Assembly (NCBI RefSeq): GCF_000687475.1
Contig: NC_057320.1
Location: 3,906,001-3,970,000 of the forward strand
Direction of reading: 5' to 3'
Length of the DNA stretch: 64,000 nt
From: Ustilaginoidea virens
Lineage: Eukaryota > Ascomycota > Sordariomycetes > Hypocreales > Clavicipitaceae
Shown: piece by piece, positions 22,900 to 33,664 of the stretch
How the letters are laid out: the number at the start of each line of letters is the position of its first letter
How positions within the stretch are numbered: position 1 is the stretch's first letter
Notes under the pieces: generated by a model
Databases searched by the model: none
Seen by the model: only the letters and a program-made list of their open reading frames with translations
Told to the model about the DNA's origin: nothing
Translations under genes and position numbers: made by a program

Positions 22900-25860
22900 C
22901 CTCTTTACCCACCCTTCCACACATATAACAGCCTAATTTCGGTCGATAAAGGTCTCAAGAGCTTTATTAGGCGTTCCCTTAGTCATTACATCGGCGAGAT
23001 TATCATTCCCATTAATCCAATAGATCTCATAAATCTCCCGGCGCTCGTATAACTATCGTAGGGCCATAATATCTATTATAAGCCTCTTTTCCTTAGTAGT
23101 ACCTAGCTTAATAAGGCATTCGTATAGCAAAAACGAATCCGTATATATAACTATAGGGATCTTCGGCAATCCTAGCCTGCTGGTAATTATATTGAGGGTC
23201 GTGCCTATTGCGTATGCGATATCGACCCCTTGCACCATACTATACAGCTCCGAAGCGAGTGCGCTACGTATTACCCGCTTGCTCTTTATAGAGCTATAAA
23301 TAATAATATTACCGGTCAGCTAGAAGGCATTATCTATAGTATCTGCCTCATTCCCTAGTATAATTATATAACCAATCTGGGAGCTTAAATCTTTATTATT
23401 AGCAAAGGATCCGTTAATAAATACAAAGATCTTAGCTATAGTAAGGGCCAAATTGATATACCGTAAGCCACGATCCTAGTTATCGCGCTGCTATTAAAAG
23501 CGCTTATTCAACCTCGCGATATCCTTAGGGTCAGGCTATTGATATTATACCGCGACAGATAGGTCGAAAGATACTTTAGGCTGGCAGACCGTAGCTATAT
23601 AAGTACCGCAAGCGCATTATTCGATATAATTACGCTAGGCCGTAGGTATATTCTTATCGATTATTATAATCTTTATGCTTTGACCTTTCTGGCATAACGT
23701 TATTATGCCGTCGGTAGTAACCATCAGCATACATCCGTTGAATATTAGGGGCACAGTTAGTAATAGCCTCATCTTAGGCTTAGCGTTAAAGCCTGCCTTA
23801 GTAAGCTCTAATTCTTCCCGTTAGAAGAAAGCATTATCGCTTAGACCGAGGGTATCGTTAGTCTATATACCTACGATACCGAAGCATATGCTAATATTAT
23901 TAGTATCGCCATTGCGGTTAAGAACGTCAGTATAGTCAGTATCGCCAGTGCGGTCAGTATCATCATTAGTAGCAGATATTAGCAAATAGGGGTCATAGGT
24001 TAATATAATCATGCCCAACTTCTCGCGATAGTGCCGGAAATATATTGCCCATTAGTGGGTGCCTGCCTCAGCTATTCCGTATAGTGGCTTTACCACTTCT
24101 ATAATAGTATTATCAGGATATTAGTAAGCTATCTACTTAGGTAACTTAGCGATAATCGACTAATTAAGGGTAGTTGATAACTACACATAAGCCTGCGTAA
24201 TATCCCGTATCCAAAGGAATAAGCCGTAAGAGCGTTATAGTAATAGGGCCAATAATATAAGTAGCTATTAACTAGCCCATTAGATTATAGGGGACTAAGT
24301 CAATATCAATTGCTTTTTATTATCACTATGACCTTATATAATAAATCGTGATTTCTCATACGGCGTATCTATGCCTTTACCTTTAATTTCCCGTACTATA
24401 CATAAGTTGAATAGGCATTAGGCTCCATATTAATTGATATCAAAGGTGACGAATCTGAACATATTATAGGCCTATAATGCTTTAATCTCTATACGGTCCG
24501 ACTACTCAAAAGGGTCTCCAGGGGTTATAATCTTACCTTCCCGGCGTAATTAGCTAGCAAGCTATAGGTCGGCTTACTCTTTAGCGGTCAGAAAAGAGGC
24601 ATCAATAATAGTATTAGAAGCAATAGCATTAACGAGAGCCTCTTTTTAGTCCTTATTAATCATAACATCGGATACCACCCTTACTAGTAATACTAGCCTA
24701 ACTTAATCAGGGCCAATAGCTGGCGACGGATATATCGCGGCTATAGGTATCATCGCGGCTAGAGGTATAGCTACAGCCGGTATCCTGACTTCTATCCTGC
24801 TAGGATAGGCCGGGCCTTCGGCATAGACAATATCTTCAGGATCGTCTATATCGGGGTCGAAATTATAGGATTTGACGACTATTAACCGGAACTTAACGGG
24901 GCTATATGGCATCTATACGATATAGGTCTCACCTTCGAGGCTAATTAGCCGGTATAGCCCATACTATCCACCCTTTTCTCTCTATACCTATACATCTGAT
25001 TATAGGGGTAGTCGGTGGATAGGCCGGGTATCTAGGCCGTTCTATTAGGCGAGGGCATCGCGAACCTGGCATCTAGCGAGGCATTTTCTAGCTTCATCAG
25101 TAGCCTTTCATAACGTTAAAGCACATTATAATACTAATAGGCTAGGCGGTAAGTCATCCGTAAGTCGAGGATACACTCCAAAGACTAATAATATAGGCAC
25201 TAGACTATTAGGTCCAGCCGAGTCATTAACAGCCTTTACAGTAAGCTATAATTTCTATTCCTTTATTATTAGATCGCCTACTTCGTCACTAACGATAGTA
25301 TAGGCTCTACGTAATAAGGCGTAATATCTTTCGACTTTACCAATGCTATTATAGGCTTCTATAGGAATTTCATCTACATTAATAGATAGAAGCCGGGCAT
25401 TATAGCGGAATTCGGCAGAGGCGAAATTAAGTCTAGCATCATAAACTATCCAATCCGGCAGGCCAAAGTAAGTATCGATCTAGCATTCCTTAAGGGCATT
25501 CCAGACATCTCAGGCCTTCTATTTTTATAGATCAAGGAACCTAGCTGCCTAGAAGCTTATTGCAGCATCCACAATATATAATACCGGCCGATTGTCAATA
25601 TAAAGGATATCGACGATAATTTTATAATTAAATTAGCTAGTATCATCATCCTTAAGGGTGAATTTAAACCGGTTAGGTGCCTTTGCGTTCATCTAGCATT
25701 AATAGCACATATAGGTAATACTCTCGATAATATTACGGTCAATATCATCATAACCAGCCCATTAAAGCAATTTAGTAAGCCTATTAATAGAAGGGTGCCC
25801 GAATCAACGATATAGCTAACAGATTTCCTATAACGATAAATAGAAGGCTATAGTATCTAT
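22900..25860 (-). pseudogene. Element IV integrase, RT and RNase H remnant
   Basis: Open pieces on the minus strand match element I pieces on the plus strand. RNase H (23238-23053) has IYTDSFLLYECLIKLGTT, and the linker at 24912-24703 begins MPYSPVKFRLIVVK and is acidic then proline-rich. The RT catalytic region near 23870 reads T-N-D where most copia RTs have V-D-D. RNase H pieces contain the TDS acidic motif. Stop codons separate all pieces. Confidence 0.72.
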
Positions 25861-25920
25861 AGCATTAAGAGTCCACCATAGATATCCCCATTTCCTAATA
25901 ATAAGAACCTTAATATCCCC

Positions 25921-26620
25921 TTAGATTAATAGGTTGTTAATATTATTAAGCTTCACGCCCATCCTATCTATATCCGTAATAGAATAAAGGAAGGGGGTAC
26001 CGCTATTAAAGATATAGAAGGGGATATTCCCAAATATCGTAGGGACATTCAGTATGCCAGAAGATATAGCAGAGCCTGCGCCAAAGTTCACCATATACTT
26101 TTTATCAGTCGTCTCGATAGTTAGGGACTTCATCAATCGCATCAGGGCCTTTGCCTAACCTAGGCCTACTATTAATAGGCCAGAGGCGCCGGTATCCAGT
26201 AGGATTCCGCGGAAGGTGTGGTTACTATACCGTTCTTCTTCTAGGAAGGTAGAATTATGGTCTGGTAAGGGCATTCGGAAAGGGTCAATCTGTAGGAAGG
26301 CATGTCGGCACGATTCATCCTATAGGGCTTGCAACGTATACCCCACGTTCCCGTAGGGTTGTTCGGAATTCCCGTAGAAGCCGTTTATTGATACGGTTGA
26401 ATAGCTCCTCGGTCCATTCCTTATAATTATCACGGAATTATTCCTATAGATCATTATCTATCTCATCGCCTATTATATAGTTATTGATAAGGTAGGCAAT
26501 ATAATTATGTAACTGCTTATCAGTGGCATTTATAGGGTTAATTTGATCTGTTGAATTGGTCCAGTCCTCTGTGATGGTATCGGCGTGAGGCCTAAGCTTT
26601 TCGGGTAGTAATGCCTCCAT
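25921..26620 (-). pseudogene. Element IV truncated gag joined to protease
   Basis: The minus-strand reading starts MEALLPEK at about 26619, runs through a gag N-terminal segment to a GVYV motif, then passes directly into the sequence that precedes protease in element I. The protease segment (26142-25921) keeps the glycine-rich flap-like region and the IDRMGVKLNN end. The reading frame shifts across the junction, and several stops are present. Confidence 0.68.
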
Positions 26621-27094
26621 TGTGATATTAATAGGGGTAAAGATTAGGCGTAAAAGGCAGAGAGATAGGGAGCGTTTGGCGTAGGTATTAAAAGGAAGTA
26701 ATTAATAAGAAGAAGGAAGGAAGGAAGGAAGCAATAGTCGGGCAGGGTATTATAGGCGTTCCGGTTGCTTATTTGACTGTTGAATATAACGGTAAATAGG
26801 CTCTTTACCGTAGATATTGTTGCGGTTTAGGGTCGCTTGCATAAGAACCCGCATTTTGGCCTGCTAATTATATTCACTAGCTGTTACACTATCAGTATGA
26901 TATTTAGCGATTATTCCTCGTAATAGACGAGTAGGGAAGGTTAGATACAATCAGTTTATCCCTTGGTTCGTAACATCCATAGCCGTTCCTCTGAATAGGC
27001 TAGATCACATTCCTTATTAGCACGATTTAATCAAACCGTCTTTTCTTACTGGTCCTAGCTAATCTGTGAAGTAAACTTCAACTTCACTGATCAG

Positions 27095-27426
27095 TATTAG
27101 TATCACATTAAGGGGTACCCAGTTGTACGTAGGGTTGCGCGCGTGGTATCAAGTACCGTAAGGTCACCGGTTAAAGGTATAATTACTTCTTTGATTATGA
27201 CTGACTATCTAAGAGGAAAGAAAGGAAGCAAAAGAGTAATTATACGATGTGGCCTTTTTGTGCGTGCCGTAGTCACGTGCTTCGGCGCGGTCGGGCCGGA
27301 CTGCCCGCATGCCCTACCGGGCTCAGGGGCATAGGGGCACAAGTGGCCACATCGTGCGTAACGGGTATGCGCGGCACATCCGTTGCAATATGCCCAATTA
27401 GGCACCTTGCGACAGCGATTCCGACA
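27095..27426 (-). repeat. Element IV 5' LTR
   Basis: A direct repeat of 22250-22581 with the same length. In minus-strand sense it is followed by CTGATCAGTG, as is the 5' LTR of element I. It ends GATTCCGACA, followed by the TSD ATCAC. Local ORFs (27143-27501, several frames) only reflect the G+C-rich LTR core. Confidence 0.87.
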
Positions 27427-27431
27427 ATCAC

Positions 27432-29660
27432 AATACGCCTTAATATTACGAAAGGCTACTAATGAAGCTAGGAAATGTCTCGCCAAGCGATAGGTTTGCA
27501 ATACCCTCGCCTAATGGAACGGCCCGGATACGCGGCCTATCTACTAACTACCCCTATAGTTAGATATATAGGTATAAAGAGAAAAAGGTAGATAGTATAG
27601 GCCGTACCGGCTAATTAGCCTCGATAGTAAGACCTATATCGTATAGATGCCATATAGCCCGGTTAAGTTCCGGTTAATAGTTGTTAAACCGTATAACTAC
27701 GACCCCGATATAGACGATCCCGAAGATATCGTTTATACCGAAGGCCTGGCCTGTCCCGGTAAGATAGAAGTTAGGATACCAGCTGCAGCCGCACCTCTAG
27801 CCGCAATAACACCTGCAGCCGCGATATATCCGTCGCCAGCCACTAGCCCTGATCAAGTCAGGCTAGTATTACTAGTAAGGGTGGTATCTGATGTTATAAT
27901 CAATAAAGACCAAGAAGAGGCTCTCATTAATACTATCGCTTATAATACCGTTATTAATGCCTCTTTCCTAACCACTAAAGAGTAAGCCGACCTGCAGCTT
28001 ACTAGCTAATTACGCTAGGAAGGCAAGATTACGATCCCTAGAGACCCTTTTGAGTAGTCGGACCGTATAGAGATTAAAGCATTATAAGCCCGTAATATGT
28101 TCCGATTTATTACCTTTGATATCGATTAATACGGAGCCTAACGCCTATTTAACTTACGTATAGTATAAGAAATTAAGGGCAAAGGCATAGATATACCGTA
28201 CGAGAAGTCTAGGCTTATTATTCAAGGGCATAGTAATAATGAAAAGCGATTGATATTGACTCAGTCCCCTATAATCTAACGGGCTAGTTAACGGTTACTC
28301 ATATTAATAGCCCTATTACTATAATACTCTCACGGCTTATTCCTCTAGATATATGATATTATATAGGCTTATATATAGTTATCTACCACCCTTAATAGAT
28401 CGATTATCGCTAAGCTATCTAAGCAGATAGCGCATTAATACCCCGATAATACGATCATGGAAGTGGTAAAGCTACTATACGGAATAGCTGAGGCAGGCAC
28501 CTACTAGTGGGCGATATACTTCCGGCACTATCGCGAGAAGTTAGGCATGACTATATCCACCTATAACCCCTATTTGCTAATATCTGCCGGTAATAACCGT
28601 ACTAATGTTCCTGATTATACTAGCAATACCACATACTTCGGTATTGTAGGTATGCAGACTAACGATACCCTCGGCCTAAGTAATAATACCTTCTTCTAAT
28701 GGGAAGAATTAAAGCTTACTAAGGCAGGCTTTAACGCCAAGCCTAAAACGAGGCTATCACCAATTATACCCCTAATATTCAACAGATATATGCTGACGGT
28801 TACTACCGACGGCATAATAACGTTATGCCAGAAAGGTTAAAGCATAAAGATCACGACCATCGATAAGAATGCGCCTACGGCCTAGTATAATTATATCGAG
28901 TAACGCGCTTACGGTGCTTATATAGCTACGGTCTGCCAGCCCGAGGCGTCTTTTGACCTATCTATTGCGGCATAATACTAGCAACCTGACCCTAACGATA
29001 TCGCGAGGTTAAACAAGCGCCTTTAATGGCAATGCGATAACCAGGATCGTGGCTTACGGTACATCAATTTAGCTTTTGATATAGCTAAGATCTTTATATT
29101 TATTGACGGATCCTTTGCTAACAATAAAGATTTAAGCTCCTAGATTGGTTATATGATTGTGCTAGGGAATAAGGCAGATACTACGGATAATGCCTTCCAG
29201 CTGACCGGTAACATTATTACTTATAGCTCTATAAAGAGTAAGCGGGTAATATGCAGCGCACTCGCTTCGGAGCTGTATAGTATAGTGCAAAGGGTCGATA
29301 TCGCATACGCAATAGGCACGACCCTCAATATAATTACCAGCAGGCTAGGATTGCCGAAGATCCCTATAGTTATATATACGGATTCGTTTTTGCTATACGA
29401 ATGCCTTATTAAGCTAGGTACTACTAAGGAAAAGAGGCTTATAATAGATATTATAGCCCTGCGATAGTCATACGAGCGCTAGGAGATTTATAAGATCCGT
29501 TAGATTAATAGGAATGATAATCTCGCCGATGTAATAACTAAGGGAACGCCTAATAAAGCCCTTAAGACTTTTATCGACCGCAATCAGGCTGTTATACATA
29601 TAGAAGGGTGGGTAAAGAGGCCGGTTAATATCTGACTGCGTTTGGAAGGTATTAGTAATA
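27432..29660 (+). pseudogene. Element I reverse transcriptase and RNase H remnant
   Basis: After the TSD of element IV the + strand resumes the pol of element I. A linker (27647-27985) begins MPYSPVKFRLIVVK. RT motifs follow: VVKLLYGIAEAGTY near 28470, and the catalytic region GIVGMQTND near 28645-28665, where a QTDD-like motif stands in place of the usual YVDD. RNase H (29153-29467) has IDGSFANN slightly upstream, then ASELYSIV and YTDSFLLYECL. A tail with DNLADVITKGTP near 29515 corresponds to the copia pol C-terminus. Many TAG/TAA codons interrupt it. Confidence 0.8.
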
Positions 29661-29929
29661 TTATAGGTGGCAAGTGTGTGGATTTTCCTATATTTAATGT
29701 TATATTGTTTTACTGCGTTTACTGCTGCCCCTTTTTGCCCCTTTCTTTTGGCTGCGATATTCAATATACCGGCTGCTATATGGTATGAGGCTGTATAAGC
29801 CGGCCGCGCGGCGCGACGGCATTATCGGCGGCATAACCTGCCGAGACCGCGCCGCACTTTCTTTTCTATGTGTGCGCCTTACATCCTAGCGATTCTAATA
29901 TTTGCTTCTATAAAAAGAGAAGCTGCCAG

Positions 29930-30262
29930 TGTCGGAATCGCTGTCGCAAGGTGCCCAATTAGGCATATTGCGACGGATGTGCCGCGCACACTGCTGCGCA
30001 CGATGTGGCCACTTTTGCCCCTTTACCCCTGAGCCCGGTAGGGCACGCGGGCAGCCCGGCCCGACTGCGCCGATGCACGTGATAACGGCATACGCATAAA
30101 AAGGCCACATCGTGTAATTACCCTCTTTTGCTTCCTTTCTTTCCTTTTAGTTAGTCAGTCATAATTAAAGAAGTAATCATACCTTTGACCGGTGACCTCA
30201 CGGTACTTAATACCACGCGCGCGACCCTACGTATAACTGGGTACCCCGAGTTTATATCAACA
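29930..30262 (+). repeat. Element I 3' LTR
   Basis: It starts TGTCGGAATCG and ends ATCAACA, followed by the TSD CCAGC. The 333 bp match 3421-3753. A purine-rich run (AAAAAGAGAAG) lies 10-20 bp upstream and may be the polypurine tract. Confidence 0.9.
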
Positions 30263-30267
30263 CCAGC

Positions 30268-31803
30268 GGCCCAAGTCTGCAGGGGGGGGCGGACATTTTA
30301 GCAACGTAATCGAAGTTTTGATTTTTGTTGGGGCCCGGTGTGTGTGTGTTTTTTTTCTTTTCTTTTTGCTTTTCTTTTTTTTTTTTCTATTTTTTTTTCC
30401 CTTTCCTTTTTTGGGCGCCTGGCTGACTCGGACCAGACCAACAAGAGGCAAAGGCTGGTGATGGTGGTGTTGGTGGTGGTGGGTGCGTTGCCCAATCGGT
30501 CTGATAACCGCTGTTGTCCTGGTTCTCTTCTCTTGCTGTCTGCATGTGGTGTTTTGTTTTGCACCAGACAAACGACAGAGGGGGAAGGCGACAGCCGACG
30601 AAAAGCAGCAAAGCACAAGCACAAGCACAAGCACAAGCACAAGCACAAGCACAAGCACAAGCACAAGCACAAGCACAAGCACAAGCACAAGCACACAAGC
30701 ACACAAGCACGTACGGAGCAACACACAGCAAGGGCCCCAGAGCATCACGTCTCCTGAGCCAGCGATAGGGTGGGAAAAACAAGTTTTCTTCTCCGAACGA
30801 GGAAGGGATGTCGTCCGCAGCACGTGCCCGAAAAGGCCATGCCACATGTACTTAGCTGCACGCCACTTGCTGCCTGCCGTGCCGTGTGCAGTTATAGTTA
30901 TGCGCTGCTTTGTGCTTGTGCACTGCGTGCCATGTACTGTGTACTTCTCACGCTCCAGCACATGCGCAAAGCTGCTGGCAGATTCACGAACGCCAAGTGC
31001 GAGTTTCGGGTACTCCATACTCCGTAGGTAGTCCGTACCCAGCACGGCTATGCCGCCCTCCTCCTGCCATTGGACAAGAACGACTGGGCGGGTCCCGTCA
31101 CATGTTGCTGGTTGCTGCTAGATATGTACCTCCAAACCCCGGATCGCCGTCCACTTTGCCATGAGCCCCAGCCAAGTAACGCCAAGGACCGCCAAGTACC
31201 GCCAAGTACCTCCTCCCACCCCAACCCATCCCCATTGCTTGGCTTGCGTCGCCCACGCTAACGTGCCGGAACCTGCTGTGAACCAGACGCCGCACCAATC
31301 CCGTCGCAGTGCTCCGTACTCCGTACACGGCCCTGTCCTGCTCCCCTCATAGTCGCGACCCCCCCCCCCCCCTTGGTCCAGGACGTGGTGCTGGCGGCTG
31401 TCTGGTTTCTCTGGTCTGTCATATCACAACCATCTCATCTCGCTCACTGCCCTTTTGCACCAGGCCGGACGGACCCCTTTGCATCCACTGCACTAGCTGG
31501 CATTTGCCTTTCCCTTACCTGCTCCAGAGTGACCTGCTCCCAGAGTGCACCCATTTGTCGGGACCTTGTCATCCGTCCATCACCCATCACCACGCAAGCA
31601 AAAACTCGTATCGAGCGACTCGCGGGCGCTTGGAGTCGTCGCCGTGGCCAAGTCGACGGTTATTTGCTCTTGACCTTGACGGGTTCGACAGCATCGTCGG
31701 GCAACAATCGCCCACTGCTTCCCGCCTTGACAGCAATTCCTTCTCGAGTCGCCACTTCACCGTCCTTGCTGCTCGCCCTCGGCTCACTCAATTACTGCCT
31801 TCA
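30268..31803. other. Gene-free region upstream of OPI1
   Basis: The base composition changes abruptly to normal genic composition here. The region contains a pyrimidine-rich run (30345-30415), the AAGCAC hexamer array (30611-30710), and TACTCCGTA motifs at 31018 and 31317. The long overlapping ORFs in all frames are produced by the hexamer array. No gene supported. The last few hundred bases are presumably the OPI1 promoter and 5' leader. Confidence 0.6.
30611..30710. repeat. (AAGCAC)n hexanucleotide microsatellite
   Basis: About 14 perfect AAGCAC units run from 30611 to 30694, followed by two interrupted units to 30710. The array has no stop in any frame, so it creates Leu-Val, Cys-Leu, Ala-Cys, Lys-His, Ser-Thr and Ala-Gln repeat ORFs of 84 to 262 codons. 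These are not considered genes. Confidence 0.95.
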
Positions 31804-32236
31804 ATGCAGTTCTCACCTCCCCCCGACGTCGATGCCCTCTCGACCAGATTACCACCTTTGACGCACCATGACGACGACAAGATGCTCCCGTCCATAAGCA
31901 CAGTCACCGGCGTCTACCCTCTCTGCCGAGACCCCATTCGAGATGGACTCAACTTCGCTCCGCACCCTTCACAGCAACAATGGCCTCCTCTGGCCGGCCC
32001 GCTAGCGTATCGACAGCCTCCTCCAATCAGTGCGCATCGAAGCAACAGCCCGGCCACCATGGATCTTGATGGTACAAACAGCGTGGCCAGTGTGCCTTCG
32101 CCAGGTCCTCTCAGCCCGAGGAATAGTGTGACGCTCGACGACCCTGACGTGCGACTTGCTGCAGAAGCACTTGGCGACTTGCGAGCAGGTACGTCTGGAA
32201 CGCCCCCGCAATAAGAACGGAACCGCAAAATTCATG

Positions 32237-32286
<50 letters not shown>

Positions 32287-33664
32287 ATCCTACTCTGCAT
32301 TACCCGCATCGAACGGTCTGGACTCGGGGAGATCACGTATGTCGTTGGGATGTACTGACCAGTTTCATGTAGATTTTATTTCATCGCCACCTGATTCATC
32401 GAGCCTGGCCAGCCCGAAAGTCAACGGGCATCAACGAGCGCCCTCATCGTCGTCGCAATCAAGGTCCCCTCATCCCGAACCGCTGCTGTCGCTTCTGACC
32501 ACAGCTCATCCTTTCGTGGCCAGCACCATCGGGGGAGCAAGCTCTGCCTACGGTGGAGCAAAAAACTTTTCTCCGCGCTTCAAGTGTGGCGCAGAATACG
32601 TCGAGGGCTACCTGACCCCTCTTGCAAAGACGGTCAACTCTGTGGGGCGCGTGACGGGCGTGGAAGGTGGTGTCCGGTGGTTTCTGGGCAACAGGCGGCA
32701 GAACAACTCTTCCGATGCCAATGGCCACTGTAAGAAGCGACGGAAAGTCGGAGAGGAGGACGAAGGCGCCAACAAGAAGACCAAGGATACGGCGAATGCT
32801 GATGCGGGCATGTCGCCACCGACACCGAGAAGCGACCGCAGGTCGTCTTCAGCAAGCACGGTAGACACCCTGCCAGCCTATGACGAGATGCGATCGCCGG
32901 CTTACAGCGAGACTGCTCCGAAATTCCAAGAGACTCCACGATCCTCCGCCCCCAACGGATCCTGGCCGTCTCGCCTGATCATGTCGACGTCCGGGCTAAG
33001 CGTGGCCATGAGCGCCGAGAGTTTGAGGAGCTTGAAATACTGCCTCAAGTGGCTGCGTTGGACAAACGACCACATGAGCCAAGTCATAGGCACCTTGAAA
33101 TCCACGCTGGAGGAATACGAAAGGACGGCAGAGGCCCACCAGGAGAGCGCGGATCAGACTGAACCGCAGCAAACAGGTCCAGGTTCCAGCGGCAAGCAAG
33201 GGCAGGTTGGCACACATGCTGCGGAGCAGGCCCGTTCCGAGCTCACAGCCAAGATTAACATACTCAAGGTGGATGTGCTCAAGACTCTTCAGGAGACGAT
33301 CAATACCGTCTCCAAGTATGCAGGAGGGGGGCTCCCCGAAAATGCCCGCATCCTTGTCCGTCGCCATCTCACGAGTCTGCCACAGCGATTCCGGATGGCT
33401 AGCATGACGGACGGCGCAAGCACCGGCGGCGACAGGGACAGCGACTGTTCCGTGCGAGAAGGTGCCCAGAAGGTCCTGGTCTTGGCCAGGGAGGGCTTGG
33501 AAATGGTGACGCAAATCACGGGGGTGCTGGACGGCACCATTGTCAGCGCGGAACAGTGGTGCGAGCGCATGGGGAAGCGCAGGCGGCCTGCCCACGACGG
33601 CGATCAACCGGAATCACCCGCCGCAGCGGCCGCGTTCAATGACGACGTGAAGATGGCTGCATAA
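31804..33664 (+). CDS. OPI1: OPI1-like transcriptional regulator of phospholipid synthesis
   Basis: Two exons, 31804-32188 and 32373-33664, encode 558 residues; the junction keeps phase and gives LRA-D-FISSPP. The Opi1 family signature is visible. A LDDPDVRLAAEALGDLR segment (residues ~110-127) precedes a conserved block at ~163-238 with EPLLSLLTTAHPF, FKCGAEYVEGY and VEGGVRWFLGNRR. A long C-terminal part has helical segments around LKYCLKWLRWTND. In yeast, Opi1 is held at the ER by phosphatidic acid and Scs2 and represses inositol/choline-responsive genes in the nucleus; the filamentous-fungal role is inferred. A basic KKRRK cluster near residue 250 could be a nuclear signal. The start at 31804 was chosen as the first ATG of the conserved-looking N-terminus; ATG 31882 is an alternative. 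The intron contains a 47-A run. Confidence 0.88.
32239..32285 (+). repeat. 47-base poly-A tract inside the OPI1 intron
   Basis: Uninterrupted A run within intron 32189-32372. Read as codons it gives polylysine, which lets one frame stay open from within the intron into exon 2 and invites a wrong gene model. The length may be affected by sequencing error. Confidence 0.95.

Larger units (their letters stand above)
22250..27426 (-). mobile_element. Element IV: gag-deleted copia copy of the element I family, inserted in element I
   Basis: The direct 332-bp LTRs (22250-22581 and 27095-27426) are flanked by ATCAC at 22245-22249 and 27427-27431. They are in inverse orientation to, and clearly homologous with, the LTRs of element I. 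Coding is on the minus strand: a short gag start (~26620-26300), protease (26290-25921), integrase (~25860-25100), RT (~24900-23600) and RNase H (~23400-22900). The length is 5177 bp against ~7.28 kb for element I. The missing part corresponds to about 4600-6670 of element I, that is, most of gag. Internal stop codons are abundant. Confidence 0.9.
3421..30262 (+). mobile_element. Element I: Ty1/copia-type LTR retrotransposon, split by two insertions
   Basis: Two direct 333-bp LTRs (3421-3753 and 29930-30262) are flanked by the same 5-bp duplication CCAGC (3416-3420 and 30263-30267). The coding parts in + orientation are, in order, gag (~4330-6660), protease (6727-7133), integrase (21510-22249), then reverse transcriptase and RNase H (27640-29640). 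This is the PR-INT-RT-RH order that defines Ty1/copia. Removing element II with its TSD and element IV with its TSD leaves about 7.3 kb. Many in-frame TAA/TAG codons show that it is dead. The left junction with element II is direct, and protease sequence resumes as integrase on the far side. At the element IV junctions, the flanking I sequence matches the uninterrupted copy of the same stretch inside element IV near 25085-25180. Confidence 0.9.

Noticed and set aside
3421..30262. The inverted LTR-like copies at 3.4, 22.3, 27.1 and 30.0 kb as terminal inverted repeats of one giant DNA transposon
   Set aside because: TSD and orientation analysis pairs them as two sets of direct LTRs (3421 with 29930; 22250 with 27095), with pol genes in matching orientation.
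30257..31045. 262-codon minus ORF and its five companions in other frames
   Set aside because: All are created by the AAGCAC array, which has no stop in any frame; flanking parts show no domain and start contexts are unremarkable.
32156..33664. 502-codon ORF starting upstream of the poly-A run as the OPI1 start
   Set aside because: The first part is intronic: the polylysine and surrounding residues are not Opi1-like, whereas splicing 32188 to 32373 joins two conserved segments in phase.
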